DNA of 64,000 nucleotides from Afipia birgiae 34632 (GTDB lineage: Bacteria; Pseudomonadota; Alphaproteobacteria; Rhizobiales; Xanthobacteraceae), in NCBI RefSeq assembly GCF_000308295.2, contig NZ_HG326653.1, positions 703,212-767,211 on the forward strand, given 5' to 3'. Numbering within the stretch: the stretch's first letter is position 1; each line of letters opens with the position of its first letter. The translations under genes and the position numbers were made by a program. Shown here in pieces: positions 32,738 to 41,749 of this stretch. A model generated the notes under the pieces. The model searched no databases and had not been told where the DNA came from. It saw only the letters and a list, made by a program, of their open reading frames with translations.

Positions 32738-34948
32738 TTAACGGCGTAGCGCGCCAATCATACGGCTCGCGAATGCAAGCCGTTCGGCCATCACTGACAT
32801 GAAGTAAGTCAAAAGCTTTTGGCCCAATTGCGGATTGTCGGCCATAATCGCGTTGAAGGCGTCGGCGCGCAGCACGTAAAGAACGCTATCGATTTCGGCC
32901 TGGATCGTGGCGCTTCGGGGCTGACCGGCAACAAGACCCATTTCTCCGACTGTGGTTCGGCGCCCGAGACTTCGCACGCGCGTGATTCGGCCATCGCCAG
33001 CTTCAACGGTCACGCCAACCCGGCCGTTCAGAATAAACAGCATGGAGTCGGCCCGCTCGCCCGCTCGAGCGATGATCTCAAGTGCGCCGACCTCGACACG
33101 TTCGCAACGCTGCGCAAGTTCGGCGGCGTCGTGCTTATTGCCGAGGATAGCGACGAACCAGCTCTGCAGATCGCCATCGTCCTGTTCGTGTCCGCGATGC
33201 CGGACGATAATCTCGTTCTCACACCATTCCAGCGCGTGGTCGAGTTCCGGCATCACCAGGATGTCGCCGGATAGAAACTCTCCTGAGCGCAGCATTCGTT
33301 CGGTCGCCGACGGCAGATTGACAAGAACCAGTTTGACGCCGCTCTCGATTGCCGAGCGCCTGATCTGGGCGAAACTGTAGGCGGCCGAAGAGTCGATGCC
33401 GGTCACCAGCTTGAAATCGAACACCAGATACCGGCATTCGGGATGGTGCTGCAGCAGCGCCCGGACGTGCTGGTAGAGGCGATTGGCTGAACCGAAAAAC
33501 AAATAGCTCTGCAGATTGAGTCCGTGAATTTCCCTGCCGTGGGCGGCCAGCAGCGCGAGGTCATGCCGCGAGCGGTCGAGCGAACTGCGATACTCCGCTC
33601 CATTGAAGCCGAACTTGATGGAGCTGATGCGCGATGCGCTCAGAGCGAATGTCGCGCAGCCGATCACGATTCCGATCAAGACGCCGGCGATGAAGCCCCA
33701 TGTCATGATGATAAAAATGATCGCGAGTAGCGACAGGTATTCGGTGGTGGACAGCCTGCGTCGCGATTCGACAATCCAGCGATTGAGCTGATCGATCCCG
33801 AGATAGATCAGCAAGCCGCCGAGGATAAACTTGGGCATGTAGCCGAGCAGTGCGGGATCGGCCACCAGCATGAGGACCGCGACGGTAGCTACCACCAGCC
33901 CCGAGAGGCGGCTCGTTGCGCCGCCGTTGGTGTTGAGCAGCGACCGGCTGAGAGAGATGCATCCGGCATAGCCGCCGAAAAGTCCCGACAGGATATTGGC
34001 TGTTCCTGCGACAGTCAGTTCGCGCTCGAGATTTGCTTCGCGGCCTGTCGCAACCTCGAGGCCTGTGGTGTTGAACAGCGTGCTGATCGCTGTGACGAAA
34101 ATCACGGCAATCAGGTTGCCAACCAGCCCGGGCAGCGCCTGCCACGGGTAGTTCTCGATATCGCTCAGGCGCCATGGCGCCGTCAGGCTGGCGCGCGGCG
34201 GGGACTGGAATGTCCAGCCGAGCATCTGCGCCTGTTCCAGCGAAACACCTGCGAAATGAAAGGCGATATGAGCCACCATAACGCCGCCGACCAGGATCGC
34301 TGGAAGCGCGAGCGGATTGCGGGAGCGATGCCACATCAGATAGATCGTGAATGCCAATGCAGCTCCTGCGAGGAGCTCGTACATCGTCATGGGATTCGCG
34401 AACGAGGCGAGGGTGTCGAACCGCAGGGGGCGGTCGGTAATGACCCGGACTCCGCCGAGCGTGATCAGGAGCGCCGTCGTGCCCAGAAATCCGCCGATCA
34501 CCGGATAAGGCACGTATCGGATCGCACGGCCGATCCGGGTAAGGCCCATGCTGCACAGCACGAGTCCCGTGATGATTGTCGCGGCGGAGAGCGTCAGCAG
34601 CACCGGGCCGAGAAGCTGGGCCGTAGGATCGGTCGTTGTGATGTGCTCCACGAGCGATGCGGCCAGAATGCCGGTGACCGCCGCCGTGGACGTTTCAGGG
34701 GCGCCTACAGCGAACGGAAAGGTGCTGCCCAGCGCGATCACAACGGCGATCACCGCGGTCGCCGTGAAGGTCGCGGCGATTCCATAGGGCAGATACGAAA
34801 CCAGAGGGCCGCTGAAGATCAGCACCGAATAGGAGAGCCCGAACGACACAGTCAGCACGGCGGGTGCCGCGCTGGCGAAGATATCGTTCAGCCACTGACG
34901 CAGCTTCACGCTCGGGCTGGAAACGGGGGTGACGGAGGGAAAAGCCAC
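32738..34948 (-). CDS. SulP-family anion transporter with STAS and cNMP-binding domains
   Basis: An inner-membrane permease, probably for sulfate, bicarbonate or a related anion. With the GTG at 34948 as start it is 736 residues; an in-frame ATG at 35032 is the alternative, adding 28 residues that do not look coding. About 10-12 membrane segments (about 20-400) start with VLTVSFGLSYSVLIFSGPLV. A STAS domain follows (about 420-540; YLVFDFKLVTGIDSSAAYSF). The C-terminus (about 600-720) is a cyclic-nucleotide-binding fold: ADSMLFILNGRVGVTV, then TVGEMGLVAGQPRSATIQA, the phosphate-binding cassette. Nucleotide control of transport is inferred. Confidence 0.88.
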   Translation of the reverse strand: MAFPSVTPVSSPSVKLRQWLNDIFASAAPAVLTVSFGLSYSVLIFSGPLVSYLPYGIAATFTATAVIAVVIALGSTFPFAVGAPETSTAAVTGILAASLVEHITTTDPTAQLLGPVLLTLSAATIITGLVLCSMGLTRIGRAIRYVPYPVIGGFLGTTALLITLGGVRVITDRPLRFDTLASFANPMTMYELLAGAALAFTIYLMWHRSRNPLALPAILVGGVMVAHIAFHFAGVSLEQAQMLGWTFQSPPRASLTAPWRLSDIENYPWQALPGLVGNLIAVIFVTAISTLFNTTGLEVATGREANLERELTVAGTANILSGLFGGYAGCISLSRSLLNTNGGATSRLSGLVVATVAVLMLVADPALLGYMPKFILGGLLIYLGIDQLNRWIVESRRRLSTTEYLSLLAIIFIIMTWGFIAGVLIGIVIGCATFALSASRISSIKFGFNGAEYRSSLDRSRHDLALLAAHGREIHGLNLQSYLFFGSANRLYQHVRALLQHHPECRYLVFDFKLVTGIDSSAAYSFAQIRRSAIESGVKLVLVNLPSATERMLRSGEFLSGDILVMPELDHALEWCENEIIVRHRGHEQDDGDLQSWFVAILGNKHDAAELAQRCERVEVGALEIIARAGERADSMLFILNGRVGVTVEAGDGRITRVRSLGRRTTVGEMGLVAGQPRSATIQAEIDSVLYVLRADAFNAIMADNPQLGQKLLTYFMSVMAERLAFASRMIGALRR

Positions 34949-35111
34949 GCGGGACGTCCATCGATGGAGGCAGGTCTGTCCTAGACGACGGCAAAGCTGA
35001 CGTAAAAGAGATTCTTGTGACAGCAGATCCATCTGCCCACGTTTTGCGCGGAATGAGAAGCGCGGTGCAAATGCCTGTTTCCCATCGCTTGCCGGGCAAC
35101 AGCCGGAAGAG

Positions 35112-35143
35112 CAGAAGCCGCGCTGTTGCCGGCGCGGCTTCTG
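35112..35143 (-). terminator. Terminator of the enoyl-CoA hydratase gene
   Basis: A perfect 12-bp stem (35112-35123 with 35132-35143) with an 8-nt loop, 29 nt past the hydratase stop. The following minus-strand sequence is only moderately T-rich (CTCTTCC). Confidence 0.65.
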
Positions 35144-35172
35144 TCTTCGCGATCTGAATTTGCCGGTGGCCC

Positions 35173-35964
35173 TCAGCGTCCCTTGAACTTGGCCGGGCGC
35201 TTTTCGAGGAACGCGCCGACGCCTTCCTTGAAGTCTTCGCTGCGGCCGGCCACGCGCTGGGATCGCTGTTCGAGATCGAGTTGCTCCTCGAACGAATTGT
35301 TCTCGCTCTCCCAATAGAGCTGACGGATCAGCGACAGTGCGACTGTCGGTCCGTTGGCCAGATCATGGGCGAGTTTCCTGGTTTCCTCGGCCAGTGCTGC
35401 ATCATCGACGACGCGATTGATCAGTCCCCATTCCAGCGCCTTCTCGGCGGGAAGCCGTTCGCCCAGCAGGGACAACTCGACGGCACGGGCCTTGCCGATC
35501 AGGCGCGGCAGGATCCAGGTCGATCCGCAATCCGGCACCAGGCCGATTCGCCGGAACGCCTGAAGGAAGTATGACGACCGCGCGCACAGGATGATGTCGC
35601 CCATCAGCGCGAAGCTCATGCCGGCGCCCGCGGCCGGTCCGTTGACCGAGGTGACGATCGGGCAGTGCAGGTTGCGCAGGCGGCGCAGGAACGGATGAAA
35701 TCCGGTTTCCAGCGAGGTGCCGGCACTCTGTCGCTTGCCGCTCTGATCGTTGCGGCCCTGAAGATTGGCGCCGGTGCAGAACGCCTTGCCTGCGCCGGTA
35801 ATCACGAGGCAACGCACGTCGTCGCGCTTCTCGTCGATCGCATCCATCGCCTCGGCCAGACCGGCGAGCATGTCCTGCGACACCGCGTTCATGACTTCCG
35901 GATGATCGAGCACAAGTGTCGCGACCGGTCCGTCGAATTCCAGTCGGCAATGTTTGAACTGCAT
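35173..35964 (-). CDS. Enoyl-CoA hydratase/isomerase family protein
   Basis: A 263-residue crotonase-fold enzyme. The ATG at 35964 has a GAGGA site and starts MQFKHCRLEFDGPVATLVLD; the frame upstream to 36117 is open but not crotonase-like. The CoA-oxyanion loops are CTGANLQGR and GPAAGAGMSFALMGD. The segment RIGLVPDCGSTWILPRLIG has Asp where classical hydratases have the second catalytic Glu, as in PaaG-type isomerases, so isomerisation of an unsaturated acyl-CoA is possible. C-terminal FKEGVGAFLEKRPAKFKGR is typical. Substrate unknown; no degradation cluster surrounds it. Confidence 0.9.
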   Translation of the reverse strand: MQFKHCRLEFDGPVATLVLDHPEVMNAVSQDMLAGLAEAMDAIDEKRDDVRCLVITGAGKAFCTGANLQGRNDQSGKRQSAGTSLETGFHPFLRRLRNLHCPIVTSVNGPAAGAGMSFALMGDIILCARSSYFLQAFRRIGLVPDCGSTWILPRLIGKARAVELSLLGERLPAEKALEWGLINRVVDDAALAEETRKLAHDLANGPTVALSLIRQLYWESENNSFEEQLDLEQRSQRVAGRSEDFKEGVGAFLEKRPAKFKGR

Positions 35965-36220
35965 GCGTTCCTCGCTTGATGGGTTTAATTGATCGCCACG
36001 TCCGGCAGGCGCTGCCGCGTGCGTTTCGCCGCGACTATTCCGGAAACCGGATGGGCTGTAAACGGCGCGCGTCCACACCGCCATGATGGCGGGTCTGCCA
36101 TGTATTGCGGATTTCAATTTCGCATGGCGAAAGAGCCGCGCGCGCAGCTGGTTGTTTGATTTTACCCAGGCGATTGGTCAATGTGATCACCAAACAAGAC
36201 ACGATGGGAGATGAAGTGAC

Positions 36221-37000
36221 ATGGGCATTTTCGATCTAAGCGGCCGCGTGGCGGTGGTAACCGGCGGTAATGGCGGCATCGGTCTCGGCATCGCGCAGGC
36301 ACTGGCGGCCGAAGGCTGTGCCGTTTCGATCTGGGGCCGCAATGCGGACAAGAACGCGCAGGCCGTCGCTTCGATCACCAGCAAGGGCGGAAAGGCCGAG
36401 GCGCGCGTCTGCGATGTCACCGATGCGGCATCGGTAAAAGCCGCGATGAAAGCCACGCTCGACGCCTTCGGCCGTGTTGATGGCTGTTTCGCCAATGCCG
36501 GCATCGGCGGCGGCGGACGGCATGCCTTCATCGATCGCACCGAGGAAGACTGGCGAAAGATGTTCGCCACCAATCTCGATGGCGTGTTTCATGTGTTTCA
36601 GGCTGCGGCCCGGCACATGACCGAGCGGGCAGCAAATGGCGATGCATTCGGGCGGCTGGTGGCGACATCAAGTATGGCGTCGCTGTTCGGCACGGCGCGT
36701 AATGAACACTACGCGGCGACGAAGGCTGCGATCAATGCGCTGATCCGCGCGCTCGCAGTCGAACAGGCGCGCTACGGCATTACTGCCAACGCGATCCTGC
36801 CGGGCTGGATCAAGAGCGAGATGACCGAAGGCCTGATGGCAAATGAGAAGTTCGTTGCCAACGTGATGCCGCGCATTCCGATGCGGCGGTTCGGGGAGCC
36901 GTCGGACTTCGGCGGCATCGCGGTTTACCTCATGAGCAAGGCGTCATCGTATCACACCGCGGATACGATCCTGATCGATGGCGGTTACACGGTGTTCTGA
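36221..37000 (+). CDS. Short-chain dehydrogenase/reductase
   Basis: A 259-residue classical SDR. The nucleotide-binding loop is TGGNGGIGLG (residues 14-23), the NAG loop is FANAGIGG, and the active site has Ser in TSSMASLFG and Tyr-Lys in HYAATK. The C-terminus ends TILIDGGYTVF, as in FabG-like and 3-oxoacyl-type reductases. The ATG at 36221 lies behind GGGAGATGAAGTG. It converges with the pirin gene, with only 3 nt between stop codons and no terminator in the gap. Substrate not predictable. Confidence 0.9.
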   Translation: MGIFDLSGRVAVVTGGNGGIGLGIAQALAAEGCAVSIWGRNADKNAQAVASITSKGGKAEARVCDVTDAASVKAAMKATLDAFGRVDGCFANAGIGGGGRHAFIDRTEEDWRKMFATNLDGVFHVFQAAARHMTERAANGDAFGRLVATSSMASLFGTARNEHYAATKAAINALIRALAVEQARYGITANAILPGWIKSEMTEGLMANEKFVANVMPRIPMRRFGEPSDFGGIAVYLMSKASSYHTADTILIDGGYTVF

Positions 37001-37003
37001 GCG

Positions 37004-37921
37004 TTACTCCGGCAGCGGAATGAACTCGTGCTCGTTCGGCACATGAGCGAAGCGGCCGGCTTTCCAGTCGGCCTTGGCCTCTTCGATGCGCTCCTTGCTC
37101 GACGAGACGAAATTCCACCAGATGTGGCGCGGTCCTTCCAGCGCAGCGCCGCCCAAAAACATCATCCGCGCGCGGCGCGTCGCCTTCACGGTGATGCGGT
37201 CGCCGGGACGGAAGATCAGCAGCCGCGGGCCTTCGAATTTTTCGCCGGCGATTTCGATCTCGCCATCGACGACATAGATGGCGCGCTCCTCGTGATCGGC
37301 ATCAAGCGGCACGCGCATGCCCTCGTCGAGCGCGACTTCCGTGTAGAACCACTCCGACACCATATCGACTGGCGATTTCACGCCGAACGACGAACCCGCA
37401 ATGATGCGGGCCTTGAAGCCGGTGTCGTGTACCTCGGGCAGCGTGGCGGCAGCGAAATGCTGGAATGAGGGGGCGATCTCCTCCTTGCCGACCGGCAACG
37501 CGATCCAGCTTTGCAGGCCGAGCATCTGCTGGCCGTTGGCGCGCTGTACATCCGGTGTGCGCTCGGAATGGGCAATGCCGCGTCCGGCGGTCATCAGGTT
37601 CATGGCGCCGGGTTGGATTTCCTGAATGTTGCCTTCGCTGTCACGGTGCATGATGCTGCCGTCGAACAGATACGTGACGGTGGCAAGTCCGATATGCGGA
37701 TGCGGGCGCACATCCATGCCTTTGCCGGCGACGAACTGCACCGGCCCGAAGTGATCGAAGAAAATGAACGGGCCGACCATCTGCCGCTTGCCGTGCGGGA
37801 GCGCGCGGCGAACCGCAAAGCCGTCACCCAGATCGCGGGTGCGCGGCACGATGATGAGCTCAAGCGCGTCGCAGGTCTGCGGATCGCCGAGGATCGGATC
37901 ATTTGATGGCATCCAGCTCAT
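37004..37921 (-). CDS. Pirin family protein
   Basis: A 305-residue double-cupin protein. The first cupin carries the metal ligands in RPHPHIGLATVTYLFDG and in GRGIAHSERTP, matching the three His plus Glu pattern of pirins. The second cupin lacks them, as usual. Bacterial pirins show quercetinase-like activity or bind pyruvate dehydrogenase; which applies here is unknown. The ATG at 37921 starts MSWMPSNDPIL. It lies 30 nt downstream of the malonyl-CoA decarboxylase gene on the same strand and may be co-transcribed. Confidence 0.93.
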   Translation of the reverse strand: MSWMPSNDPILGDPQTCDALELIIVPRTRDLGDGFAVRRALPHGKRQMVGPFIFFDHFGPVQFVAGKGMDVRPHPHIGLATVTYLFDGSIMHRDSEGNIQEIQPGAMNLMTAGRGIAHSERTPDVQRANGQQMLGLQSWIALPVGKEEIAPSFQHFAAATLPEVHDTGFKARIIAGSSFGVKSPVDMVSEWFYTEVALDEGMRVPLDADHEERAIYVVDGEIEIAGEKFEGPRLLIFRPGDRITVKATRRARMMFLGGAALEGPRHIWWNFVSSSKERIEEAKADWKAGRFAHVPNEHEFIPLPE

Positions 37922-37951
37922 GGCGCGTCTCCCGGCGTTGATGGAAGGATG

Positions 37952-39328
37952 TTACGCGCTCGCCGATGTCTCCGCGAGCGCGCGGACAGGCAGCATCTTA
38001 CGAACCGCGGACGAGGATGCAACCTGACCCTTTTCGGCAAAGGCTTCATGGTTTGTCTCGATCTTGTCGAGTGCGTAAAGATAGTTGACCATCAGCCCGT
38101 GCGACTGCTGCATGCCCTTCTCGGACCGGTCCCCGAGGAAATTCAGCCGCTCCAGCTGCGCGCCGTTGCCCAAGTGAAAGCGCGCAACAGGGTCTAGTGG
38201 ATGCCCGCGCGAGCCCTTGGCTTCGATGAAGTAATACGCCGCCAGCGGCAGCAGTTCGGCCTTGACCTGTTCGGCGATGTCGGAATCGTCGGCCCAGTTC
38301 GGCGTATCCAGCGCCTCGAGCGTAGCGCGTGACGCTGCATCGAGCAGCGGCGAGATCTCGGAGGCGCGTTCGCGCTTCAGCCAGGTGGCGAATCCCGGTA
38401 CAGGCGAGAGCGTTACGAAGGTTTGCACATTCGGCAGTTCGCGCTTGATCTCTTCGACCACCTGCTTGATCAGGAAGTTGCCGAAGGAAATGCCGCCGAG
38501 GCCCTTCTGCGTATTCGAGATCGAATAGAACACCGCCGTTGTGGCGTCGGTTGCGGCAATTGGTGCGCGCGTGAGATCGAGCAATGGCGCGATCGCCGCC
38601 GGACTCTCGCGCGTCAGCGCCACCTCGACAAAGATCAGCGGCTCATCCACGAGCTGCGGATGGAAGAAGCCGTAGCAGCGGCGGTCCGATGGCGCGAGGC
38701 GGCTGCGCAAGTCGTCCCAGTTGGTGATGGCGTGCACCTGCTCGTAGCGGATGATCTTTTCCAGAATGTTCGCGGGCGTGGTCCAGTCGATCCGTTGCAG
38801 CACAAGAAAACCCCTGTTGAACCACGACGCGAACAGATGCACGAAATCGCTGTCGACATACTTCAGCGCCGGATGATCCTTGATATGCGCCAGCAATGCC
38901 TCGCGCATCCGCACCAGCGATGCGGTGCCGCCTGGCGCGAGATTGAGCCGCCGGATCAGCTCCTGGCGGCGCGGCTCGGCCGCCTTTAAAAGCTTGCTGA
39001 CGGCGTCGGGGGAAGTGCCCTTGTCGCGGACCATGGCCAGCGCCGCGTTCAGTTCGTCCATGTCCGGGCCGAACAGATCGGCAAGGGCATTGAGGAAGGC
39101 AAGCTGGTCGGCCTCGCTTGCAGCCGAGTAACCCGCGAGCAGTGTATTGGCGAGTGCGACACCGGTGGCTTCGCCGCGCCGCGACAGCAGGGTTTCACCA
39201 AGTCCGATCAGTTCGGCCTGCGACATTGCACGCGCACCGTTCGACAAGCCAAGCAGGCTGCGGCCTCGCTCGGTTAGCGTGGTGAGCAGATTACTTAGGG
39301 AGGCCCGATCTAGTCCCAGCGTCGCCAT
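37952..39328 (-). CDS. Malonyl-CoA decarboxylase
   Basis: Converts malonyl-CoA to acetyl-CoA and CO2; cytosolic. The 458-residue protein has a helical N-terminal domain (about 1-170) and a GNAT-like catalytic domain (about 180-458). RCYGFFHPQLVDEPLIFVEV, the TLSPVPGF segment and ARFHLGNGA are the conserved catalytic-domain motifs. By comparison with the human enzyme, the Ser in TLSPVPGF and His in FHLGNGA are the likely catalytic pair. matB and matC, which accompany the gene in malonate-using rhizobia, are absent here. Confidence 0.93.
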   Translation of the reverse strand: MATLGLDRASLSNLLTTLTERGRSLLGLSNGARAMSQAELIGLGETLLSRRGEATGVALANTLLAGYSAASEADQLAFLNALADLFGPDMDELNAALAMVRDKGTSPDAVSKLLKAAEPRRQELIRRLNLAPGGTASLVRMREALLAHIKDHPALKYVDSDFVHLFASWFNRGFLVLQRIDWTTPANILEKIIRYEQVHAITNWDDLRSRLAPSDRRCYGFFHPQLVDEPLIFVEVALTRESPAAIAPLLDLTRAPIAATDATTAVFYSISNTQKGLGGISFGNFLIKQVVEEIKRELPNVQTFVTLSPVPGFATWLKRERASEISPLLDAASRATLEALDTPNWADDSDIAEQVKAELLPLAAYYFIEAKGSRGHPLDPVARFHLGNGAQLERLNFLGDRSEKGMQQSHGLMVNYLYALDKIETNHEAFAEKGQVASSSAVRKMLPVRALAETSASA

Positions 39329-39477
39329 TCGTCAGCTTTGCTCCTGCTCAGTCAGGTTCTATTCGTGGATGATAGACAGCGAATGCGACCGATTCCAGAC
39401 GGTCCGGCCCCGACTTTCGTTTGGGCAGACTTCCTGTTGAGAATACCTGATCCGCAGGCTGCCTGCAGCGTTGCGAC

Positions 39478-40845
39478 TCAGAGCCGCGCGAGCGAGGTCA
39501 CGCGGTCGATGTGGTCGAACTTGTCGAGCGACAGGATGGCGTCCGCAAAGCGGTCGGCGCGTTCCTTGAGCACCGGCCGGGCGAGTTGCAGGAATTTCTG
39601 CTGCATCGCCGTTGCGTCGGGAAACGACGACAGCTCGCCCGACGGGTCGGGGATCAGGCGTTCAAGTGTGCCTTCCCCGCTGACGATGGAGACGCGCGCG
39701 CCGAACGGATGGCTTTTTCCTTCGAGCCGGGCATCCTGCACAACCTCGATCCTGTCGGCGAGCGCTTCAATTGCCGGGTCGCCGAGCCGCTTGTAGTCGT
39801 CCCAGCCGAACGAGCCCTGGTCGAGCGCCAGTGCGCCGGTGAAGAACATCGAGAACTGTCCGCCGACGACGCTGCGAGCATGACGTTTGGTTGCGGCGTC
39901 GCCGGTCAGCGTGATGCCGTTGCGATGGAGGCCGATTTCGACGCTCTTGATGTTTTCCGGCGTGAGATTGTGCTCGCGGCGCATGGCGATCAGCGCATCG
40001 ATGGCGGCGTGGGTATAGCGGCAGCTCGGATACGGCTTTACGCCGATCTTCATCGTTTCATAAACGTTGCCGAGACTGGCCACGGCCTTGTCCGGATGCG
40101 CGTCGTCGCTGTAACCGACCAGCAGGCCGTGCTTGCCTTCGACCGATTCCGTCGCGCCGATGAATCCCTCGCGCGCCAGTGAGGCGGCGACGACGCCGTT
40201 CATCGCGGCAGCGCCAACCTGATAACGCTTGTTCCAGGCTCCGTTGACCAGAAACTGCAGCGAGCCTGCGGCCTGGCTGCCGGAAACGCCGAATGCGGCG
40301 ACGGTCTGATCTGCATTGAGTTTGTAAAGCTTTGCCGCTGCCGCCGCCGCGCCATAGGTGCCGGCGGTGGCAGTCGGGTGGAAGCCCTTTGCATAATGCG
40401 AGGTCGGATCGAGTGCGTTGCCGAGGCGGCAGCAGACTTCATAGCCCGCAACGATGGCGGTCAGCACATCGCGGCCGCTTGCCTTTACGATCTCGCCGAC
40501 CGCAAAGGCGGCAGGCACCACAGGTGCGCTGGGATGCAGCGAGGAGTCCGCATGGGTATCATCGAAATCGAGCGAGTGGCCGAGCGCACCGTTGAGCAGG
40601 GCAGCGATGGCCGGCGTGTAGGTCCTGGCGTCGCCGCACACCGTCGCCTCGCCCTTGCCGTCGAGGCCGAGGGTGGCCAGCATCGCCAGCAGCGACGGCG
40701 TCGATTCCGCTTCGCTACGTGCGCGTACGGCGCTGCCGAGGAAATCCAGCGTCAGCGCCTTGGCGCGCTCCCGCACCTCAGCCGGGATGTCTTCGTATCT
40801 GAGGTTCGCGACGTAAGCGGCCAGCGTTGCGGTTTCATTCGCCAT
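39478..40845 (-). CDS. MmgE/PrpD family protein
   Basis: A 455-residue member of the family that includes 2-methylcitrate dehydratase and cis-aconitate decarboxylase. Hallmarks are ALLNGALGHSLDFDDTHADS (about 85-105) with the active-site DDTH, HPTATAGTYGAAAAAAKL (about 150-167), and KPYPSCRYTHAAIDAL (about 255). No methylcitrate synthase or lyase is adjacent, so propionate use is not indicated and the substrate is unknown. It lies upstream of malonyl-CoA decarboxylase with a 149-nt gap. Confidence 0.92.
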   Translation of the reverse strand: MANETATLAAYVANLRYEDIPAEVRERAKALTLDFLGSAVRARSEAESTPSLLAMLATLGLDGKGEATVCGDARTYTPAIAALLNGALGHSLDFDDTHADSSLHPSAPVVPAAFAVGEIVKASGRDVLTAIVAGYEVCCRLGNALDPTSHYAKGFHPTATAGTYGAAAAAAKLYKLNADQTVAAFGVSGSQAAGSLQFLVNGAWNKRYQVGAAAMNGVVAASLAREGFIGATESVEGKHGLLVGYSDDAHPDKAVASLGNVYETMKIGVKPYPSCRYTHAAIDALIAMRREHNLTPENIKSVEIGLHRNGITLTGDAATKRHARSVVGGQFSMFFTGALALDQGSFGWDDYKRLGDPAIEALADRIEVVQDARLEGKSHPFGARVSIVSGEGTLERLIPDPSGELSSFPDATAMQQKFLQLARPVLKERADRFADAILSLDKFDHIDRVTSLARL

Positions 40846-40993
40846 TGTTGTTCTTCCTGTTCGTTTGGCGGCACACTAGGCATCCTGCGGCTTATGTTCA
40901 ACCCGCTGTGCGTCCTGCCTGCCTTGACATCCGGCGGCTTGCGGGACGACCTTTGAGGCTGGTTGTGTTTCCATCTTTCACAGTGATACGGCC

Positions 40994-41749
40994 ATGTTTA
41001 CCGGCATCGGTTTGATCGCTTTCATCTGCATTTTCGGCGCGGGGCTGCTCGGCTTTGCGATTCGTGGCTTTCTGCCTGAGCATCACCGGACAGACGAGAC
41101 GGGCAAAACGGTGCACAATGTCATGGGCGTCGTCGCGCTGCTGGCAGCGCTTGTGCTCGGCCTTCTGGTTGCCAACACCAAATCGAGTTTTGATTTGCGA
41201 AGTCAGGAGGTTCAGCAGTTCAGCGCCAATCTGACGCTGCTCGACCGCGAGCTGATGCATTTTGGCCAGGACGCAGCAAGGGCACGCGAGATGCTGCGCA
41301 CATTCACAGCACGCAAAATCGCGCAGCTATGGACCGACCGGGCCGCCGATTCCGCAAACGACGCCCTTGAATCGGTGCGGCTGCTCGATGAGATCGAAGG
41401 CGATCTCCGCCTGTTCGCGCCAAAAAGCGAAGTTCACATCGAAGGCCGCAAGAATGCGCTTGATATCATCAGGGAGTTGAAGCGCACCAGCCGTCTTTTG
41501 GCCGTCCAGCAGATCAATGCGACACCTCGTCCATTTCTGATCGTCGGGATTTTCTGGCTCAGCGTGCTGTTCCTGTGCCGCGCGATATTCGCTCCATTCA
41601 ACGGGACCGTAATCGCCGCATTTTTTCTTGCCGCACTGTCGGTGTCAGTGGCGATCAATCTGATCTTCGATATGGATCAGCCATTCGCAGGTTTCATCAA
41701 GGTCTCGTCCGTGCCGATGCAGCAGGCGCTGGATTGGATGACGCCTTAA
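40994..41749 (+). CDS. DUF4239 family membrane protein
   Basis: A 251-residue inner-membrane protein with two N-terminal hydrophobic segments (about 5-25 and 50-68) and two near the C-terminus (about 185-225), separated by a soluble helical domain. The NVMGVVALLAALVLGLLVAN segment and C-terminal FSGFIKVS-like ending (QPFAGFIKVSSVPMQQAL) match DUF4239, sometimes called bestrophin-like. Function is unknown. Its stop codon overlaps that of the convergent gene on the four bases TTAA at 41746-41749. Confidence 0.85.
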   Translation: MFTGIGLIAFICIFGAGLLGFAIRGFLPEHHRTDETGKTVHNVMGVVALLAALVLGLLVANTKSSFDLRSQEVQQFSANLTLLDRELMHFGQDAARAREMLRTFTARKIAQLWTDRAADSANDALESVRLLDEIEGDLRLFAPKSEVHIEGRKNALDIIRELKRTSRLLAVQQINATPRPFLIVGIFWLSVLFLCRAIFAPFNGTVIAAFFLAALSVSVAINLIFDMDQPFAGFIKVSSVPMQQALDWMTP

